Shown here: positions 8,592 through 16,398 of the stretch, piece by piece
How positions within the stretch are numbered: position 1 is the first letter of the stretch
Layout: each line of letters starts with the position of its first letter
Source: Mucilaginibacter sp. PAMB04168
GTDB taxonomy: Bacteria; Bacteroidota; Bacteroidia; Sphingobacteriales; Sphingobacteriaceae
DNA length: 64,000 nucleotides
Assembly: GCF_039634365.2 (NCBI RefSeq)
Contig: NZ_CP155079.2
Location: forward strand, 4,340,001-4,404,000
Reading direction: 5' to 3'
Program-made: the position numbers and the translations under genes
Notes under the pieces: generated by a model
Seen by the model: only the letters and a program-made list of their open reading frames with translations
Databases searched by the model: none
Told to the model about the DNA's origin: nothing

Positions 8592-9728
8592 CTAATTCTT
8601 TTTTGCTTTGGATGGCGGCGGTGCTATAAAGCCGACCGTGCTTTTGCCCATATCTTTAGAAGTAGCCACTGCTATACCCCGCTGATCGGCCTTATTAACC
8701 GCACAGTAGAAATGATAAACTACGCCCTTGTACTTTACCACAAATGATTTATGCGCAAACATGTTATCATAAGGCTCTGATGATTGGATCAGGTCATCGC
8801 CTTTCCACTCCGTCCAGTTCGCTAGATCATAGGAGCAGGCAAAACGGTTAAATGCCCCGCCTTTATCTTTCCAGAATGCGCCAAAATAGAACATTACCCA
8901 CACATCTCCTATCTTTTGAATATATGGATCGCCGGTGATGCCTACGTTATGATTAAGGATGGGGTTGTTGGCAGCCCGTTTCCAGGTTACCATATCATCA
9001 GAAAAAGCCATGCCTATACGCTCGGCACCACGTTTTTTGTTTACGCTGTCGCCATTGGCGTTGTAGTACATAATAAAAGGATGTCCGAGTGATTTCTTTT
9101 TATCCCATATCACTGTTTCTTTATACAAGGTGTGGTTATCCCACCATTGCACATTACTGTCGGTAGCCATGAGTACCGGTTTACCTAAGCGTTGCCATTC
9201 ATGCGGAGTGGTTGGATCGTTATCTGTATAAGCCATACTGATAGATAGCAACCCTTTTTCATAGCCCTTGCTCGAACCACCGAAGTACGACATCCAGTAC
9301 TTGTTGTTGTACTTTTCCAATTGGTATGAACCGCCCCATTTGGTATCCTGCAAGGAAAGATAGCCGGCCTTCTGGTTGCTATCCCAATCGGTAGTATCAC
9401 TGAAAGACATGATGCGACCGGTGGTTTTCCAGTTGAGCAGATCTTTACTTTTAGCCAGCCAGGTTTCATAACCCCGGCCATCAAAAATAATATACACCAT
9501 ATACCATTGGTTACCCTTACGGAAAACGGTTGGGCAATCCATTTTGCGGTTGTTACTATCGGGAGTAAGCACCAGGCCATATTTATAAGGTGTTTTTATC
9601 TCCTGGTAAACTTCTTGCATCACTTTATCGGACACTGTTTTATTGCCCGACTGTCCCCATACCGTTGTACCCGCCAGCAGCATAATGCCCAGCAGTAGTT
9701 TAGTGCTTATATGTCGAATTATATTCAT
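8592..9728 (-). CDS. Five-bladed beta-propeller glycosidase (GH43/GH117-like)
   Basis: The ATG at 9728 is chosen because it directly precedes a signal peptide (MNIIRHISTKLLLGIMLLAG...WGQ); an upstream in-frame GTG at 9788 adds 20 unlikely residues. The mature protein has repeated propeller-blade motifs (KGNQWYMVY, KYNNKYWMSYFGG, IGDVWVMFYFGAF). Candidate catalytic acids are in RKMDCPTVF, LYKETVIW and GITGDPYIQ, the spacing expected of the GH43/GH32/GH117 superfamily. It is periplasmic or surface-located and probably removes a single sugar such as arabinose or galactose from pectin side chains. The exact GH family is unsure and its specificity unknown. Confidence 0.72.
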   Translation of the reverse strand: MNIIRHISTKLLLGIMLLAGTTVWGQSGNKTVSDKVMQEVYQEIKTPYKYGLVLTPDSNNRKMDCPTVFRKGNQWYMVYIIFDGRGYETWLAKSKDLLNWKTTGRIMSFSDTTDWDSNQKAGYLSLQDTKWGGSYQLEKYNNKYWMSYFGGSSKGYEKGLLSISMAYTDNDPTTPHEWQRLGKPVLMATDSNVQWWDNHTLYKETVIWDKKKSLGHPFIMYYNANGDSVNKKRGAERIGMAFSDDMVTWKRAANNPILNHNVGITGDPYIQKIGDVWVMFYFGAFWKDKGGAFNRFACSYDLANWTEWKGDDLIQSSEPYDNMFAHKSFVVKYKGVVYHFYCAVNKADQRGIAVATSKDMGKSTVGFIAPPPSKAKKN

Positions 9729-9893
9729 ATCCTGGTTATTAATCGTATTGTTATTACTGTGTTTCAGTTTGTTCCATCTGGCGTGCACACTTTATGAAAC
9801 ATCTTGTATCAGCACTATTAAGTTCAGTGACAAATTTTGTGCAGTGAGGTGAACACTGTCAATATTTGGCATCTAGCATATTAACTTTTAAGG

Positions 9894-9933
9894 AGTGTTT
9901 CAAAGTGTTCCGTAAAAAAGTTATTGAAACACT
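9894..9933. repeat. Inverted repeat between GH78 and propeller glycosidase genes
   Basis: Perfect 10-bp arms, AGTGTTTCAA (9894-9903) and TTGAAACACT (9924-9933), are separated by 20 nt. It lies 20 nt past the GH78 stop, so it may act as a weak terminator, or as an operator for the downstream gene. No long T run follows. Confidence 0.45.
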
Positions 9934-9952
9934 TACAACATCATGTTAGTAC

Positions 9953-12751
9953 TTATTTAGCCGTAAAACTATATTTACCCGATCCTATTTTCACCATTGC
10001 CTTACCCTTGTTATAACTTTGCGCTTTAACACTTTTACCATTCATAGTTATTTTAGCCGTTTGACTAACCGGCAGGTAAACCGCTGCACCGGTATTAACC
10101 GGCACTTCCACCTCCATCACAAATGCCCCGTTCTTCTTCTCCCATTTGGTGCTGATGGTACCATAAGGCGACTCATGGCTGGCCTGTGCGGATGTCACGT
10201 CGCCTACCGGCTCGGGGCGTATCTCAATATCCTTGAACGCCACACCGCCGCCCGGACGAATGCCGGCCAGCGCACTATAAAACCATTCGGCTATATGCCC
10301 CAGCATGAGGTGATTGTTTGACACACCGGCCAGCGCCTGCCATGATTCGGTCAAGGCCGTAGCACCTTTAGCCAGCTGGTAGCCGTAACCAGGCACATCA
10401 TCGCGGTTGTTCATCTCAAATATCACGTCAGACCGCCCCGCATCATCCAGCACACGCAGCAAATAGCGGAAGCCAATATCGCCGGCGGTAAGGCTGTTGT
10501 TACGGTTGCGGATATCTTTGATCAGGTTGGCAATTACGGCATCCTTGTACTGCGGCTCTACCAAACCACAATAAACGGCCATAGCATTGGAGGTTTGACT
10601 GCCCGTAGCATACTGCTTGGTTTGCACATTAAAAAAGGTATGGTTGAAAGATTTTTTTACCTCTGCAGCCAATTTATCAAACTTTACGGCATCAGCAGGT
10701 TTGCCCAGCAAACGGGCTATCTGGCTCATAATCTGCAAATCATAATGATAAATAGCAGTTGCGGTAACGCCTTTGGTGGTATGCTGAGATAAACCTGGCG
10801 AATTTGGACCCAGATCATACCAGTCGCCCAAACCCTGCGTTAAAATGTGATCTTTGGCCATACCGGCTAAATAATCCAAGTATTTGAGCATTACCGGGTA
10901 ACCATCAGTCAGCACTTTTTTATCGCCATACCATTGGTACACATACCAGGGCAATATAATAGCATTACTACCCCACTCAGGCGAATCGCGGAACATGCCG
11001 CCAAAGTTGGTAAACTCCGGGGAAATCTCGGGCACCAGGCCTTCGGGTGTTTGCGAGTACCGCATATCATCAATGCACTTGCGGCTCAGGTTGGCAATAT
11101 CATATGTGTAACGAATGGAGCTGCCTACCAGGTGTGCCTCTTCCAGCCAGCCCAGCTTTTCGCGGTGAGGGCAATCGGTAAACACGCTAGCCATGTTGCT
11201 GCGTATGGCCCAGTCAATTAATGTAAAGGTTTTATTAAAAAGCTCATTTGAGCAGGCAAACCGGCCCACTTCGGGTGCTGCATTGCGGGTGTGCAAGCTT
11301 TTAATAGCAGTTACTACAGGCAGATTATGCGGGTTAGCCTCATCCTTCGCTACAGCATTTTCTACCTGCGCATACCTAAAACCGTAATAAGTAAAACGTG
11401 GCTGCCAGGTTTCTTCACCACCGCCTTTTAACACATAATCGTAATAATGCGGGTTGCCCGAGCCTTTTTGGTTAATGGTGCCCTCGGTGGCTAGTAGCTC
11501 GGCAGGGTAAATGCGTACCGTATCGCCTTTTTTGCCTTTCACGGTGATTTGAACGATGCCCGATAGGTTCTGTCCAAAATCATATAGCACCCGGTTGTTC
11601 ATCACCTGTTGCTTTACGGTGGTATCTTTTGATTTGATGTACTGGCCGGTAACGCCTGCACCCAATGATTTTACGCTTTTAGGGTTAAACTGCTGAAACA
11701 CTTTTAGCGGCTCGGCAATCTGCGCATCCAGCCGGGGCGAACCGGTTACGGTAATTACCTTTTTCCAACCCGCATCGTTAAAGCCGGGTTTATCCCAACC
11801 GGGTTGTTCTTTGTTGGCATCGTAATCTTCGCCACCGTAAATACTGGTATAGGTAATGGGGCCGGCAGTGGTCTTCCAGCTTTGGTCACTCACAACACTT
11901 TCGGCAGTGCCATCGGCATACTCGGTAACCAGGCGGCATATCATCTTTGGATGCCCGTAAGCGCCGGTTAGTTTACGGTAGCGCGTATCGCGCGGAATAA
12001 AGTAGAACCCGTTGCCCAGCATCACGCCTATGGCATTGCCGCCCTGCTTAAGCTGGCTGGTTACATCAAAAGGCACATACAGTGCCTGGTCGTCATAATC
12101 GGTCCATCCGGGGTCCAGGAAGTGGTCACCCGTTTTAGTGCCATTAATGCTCAGCTCAAAATGCCCAAGTCCGCATATGTATAGGGTAGCCTTTTTTACC
12201 GGCTTATTAATGGCAAATGTTTTACGCAATAACGGCAATACATCATTGGCCTCGCTCAGCTTTTTTGGTCCGCGTAGGTGGATAAGCGGTGTGATGCGTG
12301 AACTGTCGGGCAGTTCGTCATAAGCAATCCACTGTGCGCCTTTCCAGTCGGCCTTGGTGAGCAGGCCCATTTGCCATTGCGCCGGCTTGCTCCAGCCTGA
12401 GGTATGCTGCTGGTTATCCCAAACCTTTACTTTCCAGTAATAGGTTTTGGCCGATTGCAAGGGCTTGCCCCGGTACAACACCTGTATAGAGGCAGATGAA
12501 GCCACTTTTTTAGAATCCCAAACGTTACCGGTGTTCTTCCCCAAAGCGTCGGCATTATCAGCTACCAACACCTGGTAAGAGGTTTGGGTAACATTATAAC
12601 CGCTGCTTTGCAATTGCCAGCTTAATTCGGGCGCGGCTACATCCACTCCTATTGCATTGGCTTTATACTCGCATTGCAGGTTAGCCACCTTTAGGTTTTG
12701 TGCTAAAGCCTGTAAGGGGAGCAATAAACACCACAGGTAAAATTTCTTCAT
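9953..12751 (-). CDS. GH78 alpha-L-rhamnosidase
   Basis: A 932-residue secreted enzyme hydrolysing terminal alpha-L-rhamnose, a constituent of rhamnogalacturonan I and II. The start is the ATG at 12751; one further upstream codon is a GTG. After the signal peptide come an N-terminal fibronectin-like domain (about 25-130), beta-sandwich domains (about 150-330 and 340-460), the (alpha/alpha)6 catalytic barrel (about 480-830) and a C-terminal beta-sandwich. The GH78 signature is clear: DCPHREKLGWLEEAHL at about residues 526-541, with the acidic pair after GWL as likely catalytic residues. Fewer than 25 nt separate it from the upstream GH2 gene, so it belongs to the same operon. Confidence 0.94.
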   Translation of the reverse strand: MKKFYLWCLLLPLQALAQNLKVANLQCEYKANAIGVDVAAPELSWQLQSSGYNVTQTSYQVLVADNADALGKNTGNVWDSKKVASSASIQVLYRGKPLQSAKTYYWKVKVWDNQQHTSGWSKPAQWQMGLLTKADWKGAQWIAYDELPDSSRITPLIHLRGPKKLSEANDVLPLLRKTFAINKPVKKATLYICGLGHFELSINGTKTGDHFLDPGWTDYDDQALYVPFDVTSQLKQGGNAIGVMLGNGFYFIPRDTRYRKLTGAYGHPKMICRLVTEYADGTAESVVSDQSWKTTAGPITYTSIYGGEDYDANKEQPGWDKPGFNDAGWKKVITVTGSPRLDAQIAEPLKVFQQFNPKSVKSLGAGVTGQYIKSKDTTVKQQVMNNRVLYDFGQNLSGIVQITVKGKKGDTVRIYPAELLATEGTINQKGSGNPHYYDYVLKGGGEETWQPRFTYYGFRYAQVENAVAKDEANPHNLPVVTAIKSLHTRNAAPEVGRFACSNELFNKTFTLIDWAIRSNMASVFTDCPHREKLGWLEEAHLVGSSIRYTYDIANLSRKCIDDMRYSQTPEGLVPEISPEFTNFGGMFRDSPEWGSNAIILPWYVYQWYGDKKVLTDGYPVMLKYLDYLAGMAKDHILTQGLGDWYDLGPNSPGLSQHTTKGVTATAIYHYDLQIMSQIARLLGKPADAVKFDKLAAEVKKSFNHTFFNVQTKQYATGSQTSNAMAVYCGLVEPQYKDAVIANLIKDIRNRNNSLTAGDIGFRYLLRVLDDAGRSDVIFEMNNRDDVPGYGYQLAKGATALTESWQALAGVSNNHLMLGHIAEWFYSALAGIRPGGGVAFKDIEIRPEPVGDVTSAQASHESPYGTISTKWEKKNGAFVMEVEVPVNTGAAVYLPVSQTAKITMNGKSVKAQSYNKGKAMVKIGSGKYSFTAK

Positions 12752-12771
12752 CACTCTTTTATTTATAAGGG

Positions 12772-15700
12772 CTACTGCATTTCAATGCCCGAAAGGTTCA
12801 AGTCCTGCGCATCAAGAGCGGTTATTACCACCCTATAGTTACCGGCATTTATACTGGTGCCGGTGGTAGTTGCAATAGTACCCGATTTACCTTTGGCTAT
12901 GATTTTAAACGTCAGCATTTCTTCTTTCATCAAAGTACCGTCGGCGGCCAGCAACTGCATTTTAGCGGTTAAGGGCTTATCGGTAAAGTTGTAATATTTT
13001 ATCCGAAGCGCGTACAAATCGGCCACGCCGGGGGTAATGGCAAACGTTGCGCTACTACCTGCAGGCTGCGTAAAGCGTACCACCTTGCGGCCGCTCAGGG
13101 TATCGAGCGCTGCGCCGTTACCTTGCACCAATGCATTATCGGCACGGTAGGTTACGGTTTTGCGCAGATCGGTTGCCGGCTCCAGCGTTACCGCCGGCAT
13201 TACCGCTACGGTATACACGGCCGTGCCTGAAGCTTCACCAAGTGTAACTGTTTCACCTTTTTTAAACGCCTTGCGGTACAAGGTCATGCCCTGCTCACTG
13301 TTCGCATCTGATTTTATTTGTAAACCGGTAACCTCATAGCTTTTGAGCCAGGCCGGAGTACCGGCACCTGCTATGTTCGCAGCTACATAAACACTGCCAT
13401 CGGCATTCATTACAAAAGTTGCTGTACCGGGGCGGGTAGTTGTTTGTATCCAATCGGCACCGTATAAAACCGGCGGTAGTTGGTTAATGGTAATGTTTCG
13501 GTCATCCGCATAAAGCTGGTCGCCTACGTCCAGCCATGATTTTTGCTTCCATGCCTGCGGCGCTTTTAAATTTTGGATAATGCCGGCCGATGGCGCAGCA
13601 GCTACCGCTTTGGTGTTAGCAGTACTAATAGCAATAGCCGATACAATAGCCTGCCCCGCCGTTACGTTAGGGAAGGAAATTATTAGTTTACCCCCTGTTA
13701 CCTTTGCAGTAACAGTCTTTTTTAGTACTTGATTGGTTCCGGCTTCTTTCCAAATATCGAGGTTGTGCAGAACGGTTTTGTTGTTGACTGCCACATCAAA
13801 CAAACGCCAACCTGCACAGTTGCCGCCGCCTATGCCATACCATGGCTCGTTAAAGTAAAGCTCTACCTGGTACTGTCCATCGGGCACCGGAAACTCATAG
13901 CGCAGCTTATCCATACCATAACGGAAAGTTTGCAACAATGCGCCATCGGCCGTGCCTTTTACCACATCAAACGTGCGTTGCTGACTGGCGAAGAATGCAG
14001 GCATTCCCTCAAAATCATCGGTCCATGATTTAGAGCCCCAGGTGTTGGCGACGGTTTGATGACGGTCGGCAAGCCACAGGTTGCCCTGCTTGTCGGTATA
14101 ATCTGGTCCGCCGCAATTAATGCGGTATAGGTATTTGAGGTCTTGCCTGTTGTCTGTTGCCTGTGGTCTGCTGCTAGTTAATTGAGCAAGATGCGGTGCT
14201 TTGGGCAGGTGGTTGAGCACTATGTAATCTTGGGTTACGGCCTTGCCGTTTACGTAGCCTACGGCATATAGTACGTTATATTGTATGTTGGCGCCATCCC
14301 ACTGGAAGTGGGTACCGATACCGCCCTGGCGTTTGCGCTTGCCTAGCGATACGGTTTTTACATCATTAAAAAGCTCCACCTCATCGCAGTTAGCGTATAC
14401 AGTTATACTATCCTTTTTACCGGGCTTAAGCCAGCGGTTAGGCCAGGTGTGCGATACAATGTACACCATAGGGTCGTTATCCTTTGGTGCGTAGTTGGAG
14501 CGGAACATGTAATACACATCAAGCGGCTGTCCCCAGGGGGTAAACAAGCCTTTGTAGTTGATTGGCCCCACCCTGTCCAGTTCCCGTAATCCCTCGCCGC
14601 CTTGTATACGGCCGGGATTCTCATGCGAGTACAGCAGCCAGTGGTACTGACCGGCAACCTGATCACGTACGGATTCGGCCAGGCGTACTTTGGTTTCCAT
14701 AAGCTGAGCCATGCGGTCTTCACTTACCGGTCCGTTGGCAACGAAAGGCCCTTCGGTATGCAGTTCGAGGCTGCGCCAGGCGCCGTATTCGCCTACTAAA
14801 ACTTGTTTTTTCAGGTCTTCGCCATAAGTAAGCGGGTTGCCACCATAGGTACCGGTCCAGTTTTGGGGCACGTCCCAGTCGGTACCTTTACCGCCGTTAC
14901 AGGTAGTTACCTTGCGTTGCGATGAGGCCGTATGATCGAGCGAGCGGATCAGCTCGGTACACTCGCGGGCAAAAGCTTCGGGCAGTTTGCTCTCGTTTTC
15001 TAAACCCCACAGCGTAACCGACGGACTATTACGCCGTTCCTTAATCCAGTCAACAATTAGCTTTTTATAGTTTTCCTTAAACTCGGGCGTATCATACCAG
15101 ATATGTGCCGAAAATTGCGGCCACCATAGCATGCCCAACTTATCCCAATATTGCTGATACTTCAGGTTGTGCGGCTGGTGCGCATCGCGGAATGCGTTAA
15201 ACCCTGAAGCTTGCAATTGCATCACACGGGCTCTAATTTCTTCGGGTGTAAAGGCATGGCTACGGCCCATCAGGTGCTCGTACTCGCCCATGCCATTGAT
15301 GAACACGGGTTTACCATTTACATAAAACCGGCCATCGCCATTGATGCCCATTCCCCATTTTATCCAACGGATGCCGTATGGGATGTTTACCTCGTCAACG
15401 ATTTTTCCGTTTTGAACAATCTGTGTATGCAGGGTGTACAGATAAGGCTTATCGGGCGACCATAGCTGTACATTTTTGATATTAGCTAACTGCTGCAACA
15501 CTACGGCTTTTGTACCCGGTTGCAATGTTTTTTGTACTTGAGCGGTAACGAAAGTTTTGCCTTGTGCGTCGGTTAGTTTATTAACTACGGTAATGATGCC
15601 GGTTTGAGCGCTGTAGTTCTTAACTTCAGTTTCTAGATTTAGCGTTGCTGATTTCTCGGTTACCGTTGTGTCGTTCCAGATGTAAACGCCGAACGGCTCT

Positions 15701-16395
15701 ACCCTTACAGGGTTGGTAGCAATTAAATGCACAGGCCTGAAGATACCCATTGGCTGCGAACCTTCTGAAAAGCCTGTTTCGTCTGAACAGCCGCCACATA
15801 CCCAGGGCAGGTTTTGAATATGCGCGGGATGGTCGGCACGCACGGCCAGCAAGTTAGGTTGATTTAGTTTAATGGCATTGGTAACATCCAGTGTAAAAGA
15901 AGTACGGCCACCGGCATGTGTGCCTACTTTTTTGCCGTTAAGCCAAACGGTAGCATAAGAGCTTACCCCTTCAAACCACAAAAAATAACGTTGACCAGAC
16001 TTCAACTGCTTAGCCGAAAATATTTTACGGTACCAAGCATAGCCATGCTTGTTGCCATGTTTTAAGCGGCGATACCCTTCGTACTGGTCCCAGTTATGTG
16101 GAACCGTTACCGATTTCCAGTTTTTAGTTTTAAATGCGGCTTGCTCAAAGCCGTTGTAAGCCTGTGCATTGTTATCATCGGCAACGCTTTGCCAGTTGCT
16201 ATTGAGTGATACTTGCTGCCGGGTTTGTGCCAATGCCGTTAGCACACCGAAAATTGTAACTGCAAGAAGCAACAACACACTCCTCACATAACCTTTTACA
16301 AAACGTACCAGCAGTGCTCTCCCCTCCCGAGGGGGAAAATGCAGGGCTGTGGTTTGAGCACGAGTTAGAGTTAAGTTATGTGTTTGGTAAGCCAT
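12772..16395 (-). CDS. Large GH2 glycosidase with malectin-like domain
   Basis: A 1207-residue secreted GH2 enzyme. Domain order: an odd N-terminal extension (about 1-29), signal/TM helix (about 30-57), GH2 jelly roll (about 62-230), Ig-like (about 240-345), TIM barrel (about 350-630), a DUF4982-like Ig domain (about 640-725), a malectin-like carbohydrate-binding domain (about 745-900) and a C-terminal beta-rich part. Acid/base is E468 in WGLENES and nucleophile E536 in VGEYGAWR. The ATG at 16395 follows the GH95 stop by 3 nt, so translation is probably coupled. The extension and one linker look derived from dispersed repeats. Probable exo-beta-glycosidase (galactosidase or glucuronidase); specificity unknown. 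Confidence 0.88.
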   Translation of the reverse strand: MAYQTHNLTLTRAQTTALHFPPREGRALLVRFVKGYVRSVLLLLAVTIFGVLTALAQTRQQVSLNSNWQSVADDNNAQAYNGFEQAAFKTKNWKSVTVPHNWDQYEGYRRLKHGNKHGYAWYRKIFSAKQLKSGQRYFLWFEGVSSYATVWLNGKKVGTHAGGRTSFTLDVTNAIKLNQPNLLAVRADHPAHIQNLPWVCGGCSDETGFSEGSQPMGIFRPVHLIATNPVRVEPFGVYIWNDTTVTEKSATLNLETEVKNYSAQTGIITVVNKLTDAQGKTFVTAQVQKTLQPGTKAVVLQQLANIKNVQLWSPDKPYLYTLHTQIVQNGKIVDEVNIPYGIRWIKWGMGINGDGRFYVNGKPVFINGMGEYEHLMGRSHAFTPEEIRARVMQLQASGFNAFRDAHQPHNLKYQQYWDKLGMLWWPQFSAHIWYDTPEFKENYKKLIVDWIKERRNSPSVTLWGLENESKLPEAFARECTELIRSLDHTASSQRKVTTCNGGKGTDWDVPQNWTGTYGGNPLTYGEDLKKQVLVGEYGAWRSLELHTEGPFVANGPVSEDRMAQLMETKVRLAESVRDQVAGQYHWLLYSHENPGRIQGGEGLRELDRVGPINYKGLFTPWGQPLDVYYMFRSNYAPKDNDPMVYIVSHTWPNRWLKPGKKDSITVYANCDEVELFNDVKTVSLGKRKRQGGIGTHFQWDGANIQYNVLYAVGYVNGKAVTQDYIVLNHLPKAPHLAQLTSSRPQATDNRQDLKYLYRINCGGPDYTDKQGNLWLADRHQTVANTWGSKSWTDDFEGMPAFFASQQRTFDVVKGTADGALLQTFRYGMDKLRYEFPVPDGQYQVELYFNEPWYGIGGGNCAGWRLFDVAVNNKTVLHNLDIWKEAGTNQVLKKTVTAKVTGGKLIISFPNVTAGQAIVSAIAISTANTKAVAAAPSAGIIQNLKAPQAWKQKSWLDVGDQLYADDRNITINQLPPVLYGADWIQTTTRPGTATFVMNADGSVYVAANIAGAGTPAWLKSYEVTGLQIKSDANSEQGMTLYRKAFKKGETVTLGEASGTAVYTVAVMPAVTLEPATDLRKTVTYRADNALVQGNGAALDTLSGRKVVRFTQPAGSSATFAITPGVADLYALRIKYYNFTDKPLTAKMQLLAADGTLMKEEMLTFKIIAKGKSGTIATTTGTSINAGNYRVVITALDAQDLNLSGIEMQ
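14135..14190. repeat. Low-complexity repeat tract inside the GH2 linker
   Basis: On the plus strand the tract repeats variations of tgcctgttgtctgttgcctg-type units followed by tggtctgctg. It codes for an Arg/Gln/Ser/Asp-rich linker (LTSSRPQATDNRQDLKYL) directly before the malectin domain. It resembles the quasi-tandem intergenic tracts common in Sphingobacteriaceae and seems to have been taken into the reading frame. Confidence 0.5.
16314..16376. repeat. Dispersed GC-rich repeat at the 5' end of the GH2 gene
   Basis: The tract contains CTCCCCTCCCGAGGGGG and a following gggctgtggtttgagcac segment, typical of small intergenic repeats in this group of bacteria. It lies between the GH95 stop and the GH2 signal peptide and is translated in frame as an unusual hydrophilic pre-sequence. 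Confidence 0.5.
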
Positions 16396-16398
16396 TAT

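Noticed and set aside
9729..9788. Longer N-terminus for the propeller glycosidase from a GTG start
   Set aside because: The ATG at 9728 gives a proper signal peptide directly at the N-terminus; the extra 20 residues would precede it.
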